NCBI GenBank assembly: GCA_023383015.1
Contig: JAHDXW010000006.1
Location: 62,001-126,000 of the forward strand
Length of the DNA stretch: 64,000 bases
Direction of reading: 5' to 3'
DNA from: Paracoccaceae bacterium
Lineage (GTDB): Bacteria > Pseudomonadota > Alphaproteobacteria > Rhodobacterales > Rhodobacteraceae
Numbering within the stretch: position 1 is the stretch's first letter; every line of letters starts with the position of its first letter. The notes below the pieces were generated by a model. It was given only the letters and a program-made list of their open reading frames with translations. It made no database searches and had not been told where the DNA came from. Shown here in pieces: positions 8,296 to 15,539 of the stretch. Both the position numbers and the translations under genes were made by a program.

Positions 8296-9624
8296 TCAGC
8301 CGCTGGCCCAGGCGCGGGCAGCGTCGCGCGCGGCATCGATGGTGGCGTCGATCACCGCGGCGTCATGGGCGAAGGAGACGAACCAGGCACCCCGTTCCAG
8401 CACGCGGACACCGCGCTGGAGAAGGAGATGCGCGAAGCGGGCGTAGCCGGCGCGGTCGCCGGCGGCGATGTCCCGATACGTCCGGGCCGGGCGGTCGAGG
8501 CCGAAGGCGACGTGGAACATCAGCGGGAAGCCCACGACCTGCGCCACGATGCCGGCATCGGACAAGGCCGCGCGGATCCCTTCCTGCAGCCGCATCCCCT
8601 GGACCCCGGCAGTGGCATAGGCCTCGGGGGTCAGCTCGCGCTGGGTCGCCAGCGCCGCTGCCATGGTCACCGGCTGGGCATTGAAGGTGCCCCCGTGCAC
8701 GGCACCGCCGCGCACGAACAGGTCGAGCAGGTCGGCACGCCCCATGATCGCCGCGACCGGATAGCCGTTGGCAAGCGCCTTTGCGAAGAGGGCGAGGTCG
8801 GGGGTGACCCCGAAGAGGCCCTGGCCGCCCGCCGGGCCCAGCCGGAAGCCGGTGATCACCTCGTCGAAGACCAGCACCGTGCCATGCCGGTCGCAGGCCG
8901 CGCGAACCCCCTCGAGGAAGCCCGGGGCCGGGGCGATGGCGCCCTGGTTGCACATCGCAGGTTCCATCAGCACCGCGGCGATGTCGCCGCGGGCAAGCCG
9001 CGCCTCGACCGCGGCGAGGTCGTTCCAGCCGAGGATCGCCAGTCCGGCGGCGTCGGAGGGATCCTGCCCGGTGCTGCCGGCGACCGGCACCGGCGCGTCG
9101 GCGGGGCCGGCGGCGTTGAGCGCGGGGGCTGTCGACCACAGGATGTTGTCGAGCCAGCCGTGGTAGTGCCCCTCGAACTTGATCACGTTCCGCCGGCCGG
9201 TCGCGACCCGGGCAAGGCGCATGGCAGCCTGCGCCACCTCCGAGCCCGAGGATGCGAAGCGCAGCCGCTGGGCGGCCGGGATGCGCGAGCAGAGAAGCTG
9301 GGCCACCTCGAACTCCAGCCGCGTCTGGCCGGCGAAGATGCAGCCCATCCGCGCCTGGTCGGCGACCGCCCTGGCCACCGGAGCCGGGGTGTGGCCGAGG
9401 ATCGTTGCCCCCATGCCGCAGTAGTAGTCGATCAGCCGGTTGCCGTCGACGTCGTGCAGCCACGGCCCTTCGCCGCGCTCGAACACCAGCGGACCGGGCG
9501 CCATGCCCAGCCTGAAGTTGCTGTTGACGCCGCCCGCGACGAATGCCGCGCCTTCGGATATCATGCGCTGCGACGCGTCGAAATGCAGAAGCCGCGCGCC
9601 CGCTGCGGAGACGGTGGAAGCCAC
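8296..9624 (-). CDS. Class III aminotransferase, glutamate-1-semialdehyde aminomutase-like
   Basis: A 442-residue fold-type I PLP enzyme most like HemL and related beta/omega-amino acid aminotransferases. The GTG at 9624 follows GGGAGGGG by 7 bases and is the likely start. Features: G-M-G-A-T-I-L-G-H near residue 73, G-S-E-V-A-Q-A-A-M-R-L near 125 (where HemL has GTEA), H-Y-H-G-W near 152, D-E-V-I-T-G-F-R near 240 and the PLP lysine in L-F-A-K-A-L-A-N-G-Y-P near 265. Alphaproteobacteria normally make 5-aminolevulinate by the Shemin route, so a catabolic aminotransferase is more likely than heme synthesis. It is divergent from an IclR regulator with a palindrome between them. Confidence 0.83.
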   Translation of the reverse strand: MASTVSAAGARLLHFDASQRMISEGAAFVAGGVNSNFRLGMAPGPLVFERGEGPWLHDVDGNRLIDYYCGMGATILGHTPAPVARAVADQARMGCIFAGQTRLEFEVAQLLCSRIPAAQRLRFASSGSEVAQAAMRLARVATGRRNVIKFEGHYHGWLDNILWSTAPALNAAGPADAPVPVAGSTGQDPSDAAGLAILGWNDLAAVEARLARGDIAAVLMEPAMCNQGAIAPAPGFLEGVRAACDRHGTVLVFDEVITGFRLGPAGGQGLFGVTPDLALFAKALANGYPVAAIMGRADLLDLFVRGGAVHGGTFNAQPVTMAAALATQRELTPEAYATAGVQGMRLQEGIRAALSDAGIVAQVVGFPLMFHVAFGLDRPARTYRDIAAGDRAGYARFAHLLLQRGVRVLERGAWFVSFAHDAAVIDATIDAARDAARAWASG

Positions 9625-9703
9625 GGTCGAACCCCTCCCTTGCCCTGGCGCCTGAGGTCGGTCCGACGAGACCACGGCCGTGCGCCGCCCGCTAGGTCGG
9701 GCC

Positions 9704-9720
9704 GTTTCATGTTGCGAAAC
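9704..9720. promoter_or_regulatory. Palindrome GTTTC-N7-GAAAC, candidate IclR operator
   Basis: GTTTC (9704-9708), ATGTTGC, GAAAC (9716-9720): perfect 5-base arms. It lies 66 bases upstream of the iclR-type start and 79 bases upstream of the divergent aminotransferase start, a usual place for autoregulation by an IclR protein. The same architecture recurs at 10648, 13795, 27225 and 34172. Confidence 0.6.
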
Positions 9721-9786
9721 CCCTGCGGCTGGTGTTCACTTCCACCGCGCGGCGAGATCGCCGGCAGGGGTGGGAGGGGAGGCCCT

Positions 9787-10599
9787 ATGCCGAAGACGCC
9801 CGATGACAGCTATGTCGTGCAGCCGGTCGAGAAGGCTCTGCTGGTGCTCGCCTATGTCGCGGAATGCGGCCATGTCGTGTCGCTGAAGTCGGTCAGCACC
9901 GTCCTGGGGATTCCGAAGACGACGGCGTTCCGCTACCTCCAGACGCTGACGCGCGCCGGCTTCCTGTCGCATGACAGCCGCACCGACCGCTACAGCGGCG
10001 GCCCGCGGCTGGGCGCCATCGCCCGCACCAACGCCCGCATCGACAGCGCGCGCGAACTGGCACGGCCGCTGATGCGCGACCTGACGGCCGAATACGACGG
10101 CACCGTGAACCTGGCGGTGAAGGGCGACGGCTCGGTGGTCTATCTGGACGTGTTCGAGCCGCCGGGAGGCTTCCGCACCAAGGCCCGCAGCGGCGACGCC
10201 CATCCGCTGCATTCGACCGCCCTCGGCAAGGCGATCCTGGCCTTCATGCCCGAGGAGGAAAGCCTGTCCTACCTCAGCCGGCCGCTGACCGAGCGCACCG
10301 GCCGGACGCTGATCGACCGCGCCGAGCTGATCCGCCAGCTCCGGCTGGTGGCGCGGCGCGGCTATGCCATGGAGACCGGCGAGAACGAGGACGGGGCGAT
10401 GTGCGTAGGCGTGCCGATCCTTGACGAGCGCGGTTATCCGCTGGTTGCTCTGAGCGTGACGCTGCCGCTTCAGCGGATGTCGCCGAGCCATGCGATGAAG
10501 GCAGGCAACCGGCTGGTGGATGCGGCGCGGTCGATCTCGGCCCGCATGGCGCCGGCGCCCGCGACGCGGGCCATGGCCGCGGCGCTGCCGGGGCACTGA
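9787..10599 (+). CDS. IclR family transcriptional regulator
   Basis: A 270-residue regulator. The ATG at 9787 is preceded by a strong GGAGGGGAGG. Residues ~12-65 form the winged helix (V-E-K-A-L-L-V-L, then S-V-S-T-V-L-G-I-P-K-T-T-A-F-R-Y-L as the recognition helix). From ~80 on is the IclR effector-binding domain: L-M-R-D-L, then H-P-L-H-S-T-A-L-G-K-A-I-L-A, G-Y-A-M-E-T-G-E-N-E-D-G-A-M-C-V-G-V-P-I-L-D. IclR proteins usually control catabolic operons in response to a small organic acid. It is divergent from the aminotransferase and upstream of an M81 gene with a similar operator, so both are likely targets. Confidence 0.92.
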   Translation: MPKTPDDSYVVQPVEKALLVLAYVAECGHVVSLKSVSTVLGIPKTTAFRYLQTLTRAGFLSHDSRTDRYSGGPRLGAIARTNARIDSARELARPLMRDLTAEYDGTVNLAVKGDGSVVYLDVFEPPGGFRTKARSGDAHPLHSTALGKAILAFMPEEESLSYLSRPLTERTGRTLIDRAELIRQLRLVARRGYAMETGENEDGAMCVGVPILDERGYPLVALSVTLPLQRMSPSHAMKAGNRLVDAARSISARMAPAPATRAMAAALPGH

Positions 10600-10647
10600 T
10601 CGCCGCGGCAGCCGTGCGGGCCGGCGACCGGACGGGCGGCGACAGAC

Positions 10648-10664
10648 GTTTCGCGGGACGGAAC
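10648..10664. promoter_or_regulatory. Palindrome GTTTC-N7-GGAAC, candidate IclR operator
   Basis: GTTTC (10648-10652), GCGGGAC, GGAAC (10660-10664), 90 bases upstream of the second M81 gene and 48 bases after the iclR-type stop. It matches the motif found upstream of the regulator, with one G for A in the right arm. Confidence 0.55.
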
Positions 10665-10754
10665 CGCCTGCGGTTGCCGCCCGGGCGTGCGGGCCGATAG
10701 CCCTGTGGCCACGGGCGGGCAGGGTGCCGGCGGCCGGGCAGGGGGGAGGCAGCG

Positions 10755-12239
10755 GTGCGGATCGGGCTGATCTACGTCGCGCAGGAAACCAACGACTTCA
10801 ACCCGTTGCCGACGACGCTGGCGGACTACCGCGCGTTCGGCCTGTATGAGGGCGAGGCCATTCCCCGCCTTCTTGGCGGCATCGGCCAGATCGGCGGGCA
10901 TTATGCGGCGGTCGCCGAGTCGGGCATGGCGGTCGAGACGGTGCCGATCCTGCGCGCCTTCACCGTCGCCGGCGGGCGCATCAGCCGCGAGGCCTTCGAC
11001 CATTTCGCCGCGCGCATCGCCGCGGGGCTGCGCGCGGCCGGGCCGCTTGACGGGCTGGCGCTGCAGCTGCACGGCGCCTGCGCCGCCGACGGCGAGGATG
11101 ACGTGGAGGGCGCGCAGGCCGAGCTTTGCCGGTCGATCCTGGGGCCACATGTGCCGATCGTGCTGGGCCTTGACCATCACGCCAACCTGACGCGGCGGAT
11201 GGTGGCGGCCGTCGATGCCATCGTTGCCCACCGCACCCAGCCGCACGACACCTTCGACACCGGCCGGGTCGGCACCGCGCTCCTGCTGCGCATCCTGCGC
11301 GGCGAGGTCAGGCCGGTGATGGCCTGGCGCAAGATCCCGATGGTGACGCATCAGGAGCAGTTCCTGACCTCGGGCGGACCGATGAAGACCTGGTTCGACC
11401 GTGCCCGGGCGATGGAGGCCGCCGACCCGCGCGTGCTGCAGGCGGTTCCGCTGCCGATGCAGCCCTGGCTCGACGTTGCCGAGGGCGGCTGGTCCTGCGT
11501 CGTGGTCACCGACGGCGAGCGGGCGCTGGCCGAGCGGCTGGCCGACGAACTTGCCGATCTCGCCTGGTCGCTGCGCGAGGGGTTCCTTGTCAAGGACGCG
11601 GTGGCGGTGGACGAGGCGGTCCGCCGCGCCGATGCCGCCCCGCGCGGGGTGGTGGTGCTGAGCGACACCGGCGACACGGTGTTCGGCGGCTCGTCGGGTG
11701 ACAGCAACGTCATTCTCGAGGCGATGCTGCGGCTGGGTATCCGCGGGCCGGCGGCGGTGCCGATGATCTCGCCTGCCGCCGCGGCGCGGCTGCACGCCGC
11801 CGGCGTCGGCGCCGAGGTGACGCTGCCCCTGGGCGGCGACGCGGCGACGGCGTTCTTCCGGCCGCTGACGGTGACCGGGCGGGTGCGCTTCGTCGGCGAG
11901 GGACCGGTGCCGGTGAGTGGCTACATGCACCAGTCCCATGTCGACATGGGGCGGCGGGCGGTGCTCGACGTCGGCCCGGTGCATGTGCTCGTGACCGAGT
12001 TGCGGGGCGTGGCGGGCAACCTGCCCGACGTCTGGACGGCCTCGGGCGTCGACATCGCGGCCTGCAAGATGGCGGTGCTGAAGACGGCGTCGAACTTCCA
12101 GTTCTTCACCCCGATCTCGAGCCAGCTGATCCGCGTCGGTTCCCCCGGGCCCGGGCAGTCGGACCTCATGACGCTGCCCTGGCGGCGGCTGCCGCGGCCG
12201 ATCTGGCCGCTGGACGCGCGCGCGGACTGGCGCGGCTAG
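10755..12239 (+). CDS. M81 family metallopeptidase (microcystinase C-like), copy 2
   Basis: A 494-residue M81 protein starting at GTG 10755, after GGGGGGAGG. Conserved elements: Q-E-T-N-D-F near residue 11, L-H-G-A-C near 113, G-L-D-H-H-A-N near 139 (copies 1 and 3 have D-L-H-A), Q-P-H-D-T-F-D near 163 and S-D-T-G-D-x2-F-G-G-S-S-G-D near 301. The His/Asp set is compatible with a metal site. It carries a W-P-L-D close to the C-terminus like copy 3. The closest paralogue within the window is not obvious by eye; the three copies are clearly divergent. Directly follows the IclR gene and its palindrome, suggesting regulation by it. Confidence 0.85.
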   Translation: MRIGLIYVAQETNDFNPLPTTLADYRAFGLYEGEAIPRLLGGIGQIGGHYAAVAESGMAVETVPILRAFTVAGGRISREAFDHFAARIAAGLRAAGPLDGLALQLHGACAADGEDDVEGAQAELCRSILGPHVPIVLGLDHHANLTRRMVAAVDAIVAHRTQPHDTFDTGRVGTALLLRILRGEVRPVMAWRKIPMVTHQEQFLTSGGPMKTWFDRARAMEAADPRVLQAVPLPMQPWLDVAEGGWSCVVVTDGERALAERLADELADLAWSLREGFLVKDAVAVDEAVRRADAAPRGVVVLSDTGDTVFGGSSGDSNVILEAMLRLGIRGPAAVPMISPAAAARLHAAGVGAEVTLPLGGDAATAFFRPLTVTGRVRFVGEGPVPVSGYMHQSHVDMGRRAVLDVGPVHVLVTELRGVAGNLPDVWTASGVDIAACKMAVLKTASNFQFFTPISSQLIRVGSPGPGQSDLMTLPWRRLPRPIWPLDARADWRG

Positions 12240-12252
12240 GAGGCCGGTGCGG

Positions 12253-13725
12253 CTAGCCGGCGGTGGCGGGCGCCGCCATGTCGTGCCGGCGGCGCGGACG
12301 GGGCCCGGCGATGATGTCGGGGTAGGGGCGGCCGGGGATCAGGCTCGTGCCGTCGGTGAAGCCCTCCGGCCGGCCGGCGAGCTCGGCGACAAGCGCCGTG
12401 CGCCAGTGTGCCACCCTTGCGGCGTGGGCGGGGCTTGCGACCAGGTTGCGGCATTCCCCCGGGTCGGCCACGAGTTCGAAGAACTGCTCGCGCCCGTCGC
12501 GGGTGAACCAGATGAATTTTTCCCGCCCGTCGGTCAGCGTGTGGTGGGGCAGGTCGTTCATGCCCTCGGAATGCTCGATGTGCAGGTGCGGCCTCCAGCC
12601 GGGGCTCTCGCCGCGCAGGAAGGGGGCGAGGCTGCGGCCGTCCAGCCCCTCCGGCAGCGGCACCCCGCAGAGGTCGAGCGCGGTCGGCAGGATGTCCTCG
12701 AGCGCCACCGGCCTGTCCACCACCCGGCCGGCCGGCAGGCCGAGGCGCGGCGGCGCGGCGATCGCGAGCGGGATCCGCGCCGAGCCCTCGTAGGGCACGC
12801 TCTTGCGCCAGAGATGGTGGTCGCCCAGCATCTCGCCGTGGTCGGAGGTGAACATCACCACCGTGTTCGCCCGGTCGATGGGGTCCTCGACCGGGGTCAG
12901 CAGCCGTCGGAGCTGGTCGTCGACATGGTTGATCATGCCCCAGTAGGCGGCGCGGGCTGAGGCCAGCGCCTCGCCCGTCAGGTCCACCCGCAGGTCCATG
13001 ATGTCGCGGCCGCGACCGCCGTCCGGCGGCGGCACCGCCCAGTCGCCCCGGAGCGGCGCTGGGGCCGCAAGGCGCAGGTAGCGCTCCATGTAGAAGGCCG
13101 GCGGCAGCAGCGGCGGATGCGGGGCCAGGAACGACACGACCAGGAAGTAGGGCGCCGAGGTGTCGCGGTCCTTCAGGAACCTGAGAGCCTCGGCGACGGT
13201 CCAGTTGGTCTGGTGCAGCCCCTCGTCCCAGGGCCAGGGGCGTGCCGTCCAGTCGTTGTGCATCGGCCCCGCGGCGTAGTGGCCGCCGCCGCGCTGGAAG
13301 GTCTCGGCCGGCAGGCGACGCTCCAGCCAGTCGCGCCAATGGCTCTGCGCCGTCACCATCTGCTCGAAGCCGTAGCGCTTGCGCGGCGGATAGAGGTGCA
13401 TGCTGCGCCCGACCAGCGCGGTCTGATAGCCGGCATCGCGCAGCCTGCCCACCAGCGACTGCGATGGGTCCCACTCGTCGGTCTCGTTGAAGCCGACGAC
13501 GCCGTGGCTCGAGGGGAACAGCCCGGTCATCAGCGACCGCCGCGCCGGGATGCAGACCGGGCAGGTCGAATAGGCGCGGGAGAACCGCGTGCCGGCGCCG
13601 GCGATGGCATCCATGTTCGGGGTCATCAGCACCGGATGGCCATCGATCCCGAGGCAGTCGCCGCGCTGCTGGTCGGTCATGATCACAAGGACGTTGGGGC
13701 GGCGCGCGGCGGCGGGGGGGGCCAT
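12253..13725 (-). CDS. Sulfatase (Cys-type, formylglycine-dependent)
   Basis: A 490-residue sulfatase of the arylsulfatase/choline-sulfatase superfamily. Start at 13725 is where the conserved region begins (R-R-P-N-V-L-V-I-M-T-D-Q-Q-R). The sulfatase signature C-I-P-A-R-R-S has Cys58, Pro60 and Arg62; Cys58 would be oxidised to formylglycine. Other metal/substrate positions: T-D-Q near residue 17, and T-S-D-H-G-E-M-L-G-D-H near 300. No signal peptide is seen, so it is probably cytosolic and acts on an imported sulfate ester. Members also include phosphonate hydrolases. No formylglycine-generating enzyme gene is visible in the window. Confidence 0.88.
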   Translation of the reverse strand: MAPPAAARRPNVLVIMTDQQRGDCLGIDGHPVLMTPNMDAIAGAGTRFSRAYSTCPVCIPARRSLMTGLFPSSHGVVGFNETDEWDPSQSLVGRLRDAGYQTALVGRSMHLYPPRKRYGFEQMVTAQSHWRDWLERRLPAETFQRGGGHYAAGPMHNDWTARPWPWDEGLHQTNWTVAEALRFLKDRDTSAPYFLVVSFLAPHPPLLPPAFYMERYLRLAAPAPLRGDWAVPPPDGGRGRDIMDLRVDLTGEALASARAAYWGMINHVDDQLRRLLTPVEDPIDRANTVVMFTSDHGEMLGDHHLWRKSVPYEGSARIPLAIAAPPRLGLPAGRVVDRPVALEDILPTALDLCGVPLPEGLDGRSLAPFLRGESPGWRPHLHIEHSEGMNDLPHHTLTDGREKFIWFTRDGREQFFELVADPGECRNLVASPAHAARVAHWRTALVAELAGRPEGFTDGTSLIPGRPYPDIIAGPRPRRRHDMAAPATAG

Positions 13726-13794
13726 GGGGCAAACCTCGTTCGGGGCAGTGCGTGGCAGGCTGCGCGGCCCCGGCCGGCGGGTCAACGCGGGCCG

Positions 13795-13811
13795 GTTCCG
13801 CCCGGGGAAAC
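13795..13811. promoter_or_regulatory. Palindrome GTTCC-N7-GAAAC, candidate IclR operator
   Basis: GTTCC (13795-13799), GCCCGGG, GAAAC (13807-13811) in the region between the divergent sulfatase and SDR genes. Same arm sequence and spacing as the 9704 site with C for T in the left arm. Confidence 0.55.
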
Positions 13812-13822
13812 ATGCGCCCCGG

Positions 13823-13839
13823 ATTTCTTCCGGTGGAAC
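13823..13839. promoter_or_regulatory. Second, degenerate copy of the candidate operator
   Basis: ATTTC (13823-13827), TTCCGGT, GGAAC (13835-13839), 28 bases after the start of the previous copy. One arm base differs from the consensus GTTYC-N7-GRAAC. Tandem pairs also occur at 27155/27225 and 34136/34172. Confidence 0.4.
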
Positions 13840-13907
13840 CGCGCCCCGTTGCCCGGGCCTGCGGCGGGCGCGACCTTCGGCCAACCCCAGACAGGAGAGC
13901 CGGGCCC

Positions 13908-14723
13908 ATGACCGCCGACACTCGCAGCGTTCCCCTGCCGGAGGGCTTCTCGCTTTCCGGCCGCACCGCCCTTGTCACCGGCGGGGGCACCCATCTCGGC
14001 CGGGCGATGGCGTTGGCCCTGGCCGCGCAGGGGGCGCGGGTGACGGTGATGGCCCGGACCGAGAAGTTCCTGCTCGACACCGTCGCCCGCATGGGCGAGG
14101 GTCACGACCACATCGTCGCCGACCTGATGGACGAGGCGACCTACGACCGCCTCGCCGCCTCGGGGCGGACCTTCGACATCGTCGTGAACAACGCCGGCGG
14201 CGACCCCTGGGACGGTGCCTGGGAGGCGCAGACGACCAGGCACTGGCTGGACACCTACCATCTGAACGTCGTGGCGCCGAACCGGCTGGCACAGGTGCTG
14301 GTGCCGGGCATGATTGCGGGCGGCTACGGGCGGATCATCGTCATCGCCTCGATGTATGGCGTCGTCGCTCCCAACCCCAAGAACCGCCGCCCCGGCCTCG
14401 ACTGCGCTGCCTACACGGCGGCCAAGCACGCGAGCGTCGGGCTGACGCGGTTCCTCGCCGCCAAGCTCGGCCAGCACGGGATCACCGTGAACGCGGTCAG
14501 TCCGGGCGGGTTTCCCCTGCCGCCGGACGACCCCTACATGGAGAAGATGCCCTGGCGCCAGGGCGACCCCAAGCTGCGCTCACGGATGGACGACCAGTAT
14601 CCGCTCGGCCGCAGCGGCTATCCCACCGACCTGGGCGGTGCGGTCGCCTTCCTCGCCTCGCCGGCGGCGGCCTGGATCACCGGGCACAACCTGCTGGTCG
14701 ACGGCGGCTTCACCGCCTGGTAG
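13908..14723 (+). CDS. Short-chain dehydrogenase/reductase (SDR)
   Basis: A 271-residue classical SDR starting at ATG 13908 after ACAGGAGAG. Residues ~24-31 are T-G-G-G-T-H-L-G (cofactor site; the usual second Gly-x-Gly is G-T-H-L-G), N-N-A-G-G near 87, catalytic Ser in I-A-S-M-Y near 145 and Y-T-A-A-K-H near 165. C-terminus has L-V-D-G-G-F-T. It is followed after 9 bases by a ComA-like gene on the same strand, and opposes the sulfatase, with two candidate operators between. Probably acts on the desulfated or sulfonated intermediate; this is inference from context. Confidence 0.88.
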   Translation: MTADTRSVPLPEGFSLSGRTALVTGGGTHLGRAMALALAAQGARVTVMARTEKFLLDTVARMGEGHDHIVADLMDEATYDRLAASGRTFDIVVNNAGGDPWDGAWEAQTTRHWLDTYHLNVVAPNRLAQVLVPGMIAGGYGRIIVIASMYGVVAPNPKNRRPGLDCAAYTAAKHASVGLTRFLAAKLGQHGITVNAVSPGGFPLPPDDPYMEKMPWRQGDPKLRSRMDDQYPLGRSGYPTDLGGAVAFLASPAAAWITGHNLLVDGGFTAW

Positions 14724-14732
14724 GGGGCAGGG

Positions 14733-15530
14733 ATGGCCGGCCCCTTCGGGTTCATCGACGTCGCCGCGATGCGGCCTCGGGCGCGGGAGGGCCGCGCTGG
14801 GCTGACGATGGTCGTCGACGGCGGCATCCCCCTCGCACGGATGCGCGACGGGCTGGAGCTGGCGGGGGATTTCGCCGACATCGTCAAGGTCAAGGTCGGC
14901 AGCGCGCGGCTCTACACCGGGGCGGCCCTGGCGGCCAAGGTGGCGCTCTGCCGCGAGTCCGGGCTTGGCATCTTCCCCGGCGGCCAGTTCCTGGAATATG
15001 CGCTCCACATGCACGGGGTCGCGGTGGCGGCGGACTACTTCGCCGAGACGGCGCGGCTTGGCTTCACCGCCGTCGAGATCTCCGACAACGTCGTGCGTCT
15101 GTCCGACGCCGAGCGGCTGGTGCTGATCGGCCAGGCCCGGGCGGCGGGGCTGGCCGTCTATTCCGAGGTCGGGGCCAAGCACGAGGCCACGGGGTCGGTC
15201 GAGCTGATCCGCCAGGCGCAGGTCTCGCTCGACGCCGGCGCCGACCTCGTCCTCGTCGAGGCGGCCGAGTTCGTGGCCGGAGGGGCGGCCGACGCGGCGA
15301 TGATTGCCGAGGTGACGGCGGCGCTCGACATGGCGCGGGTGATGATCGAGCTGCCGGGGCCGTGGATTCCCGGCGCCACGCCCGATGTCATCGAGGACAT
15401 GAAGAAGGCGCTCATCCGCGCCGTGGGCCCGGGGGTGAACCTCGGCAACGTCGCCTTCGACGACCTGCTGGACCTCGAATGCGCCCGCGTCGGCCTTGGC
15501 ACCGAGGGGCCGCCGGGGATGCGCGGCTGA
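14733..15530 (+). CDS. Phosphosulfolactate synthase (ComA)-like protein
   Basis: A 265-residue TIM-barrel protein resembling (2R)-phospho-3-sulfolactate synthase, which adds sulfite to phosphoenolpyruvate. Family landmarks: G-L-T-M-V-V-D-G-G near residue 23, D-I-V-K-V-K-V-G-S near 48, F-P-G-G-Q-F-L-E near 81, V-E-I-S-D near 110 and Y-S-E-V-G-A-K-H-E near 140. ComA was defined in methanogen coenzyme M synthesis, but relatives occur in bacteria, including one in Bacillus spores. In V-E-I-S-D-N the family's usual Gly is Asn. Co-transcribed with an SDR and opposite a sulfatase. Family call good; whether sulfite is really a substrate is unknown. Confidence 0.75.
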   Translation: MAGPFGFIDVAAMRPRAREGRAGLTMVVDGGIPLARMRDGLELAGDFADIVKVKVGSARLYTGAALAAKVALCRESGLGIFPGGQFLEYALHMHGVAVAADYFAETARLGFTAVEISDNVVRLSDAERLVLIGQARAAGLAVYSEVGAKHEATGSVELIRQAQVSLDAGADLVLVEAAEFVAGGAADAAMIAEVTAALDMARVMIELPGPWIPGATPDVIEDMKKALIRAVGPGVNLGNVAFDDLLDLECARVGLGTEGPPGMRG

Positions 15531-15539
15531 GGGCGGGCC

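Noticed and set aside
8296-9624. Calling the class III aminotransferase hemL
   Set aside because: Context and GSEV motif argue against a heme role in this group of bacteria.
7180-10599. Very long open frame (over 1100 codons) on the plus strand
   Set aside because: Its first part is the reverse frame of the AbrB and aminotransferase genes, rich in Arg, His, Asp and Gln with no family match; only the last 270 codons (IclR) are real. GC-rich DNA lacks stop codons in shadow frames.
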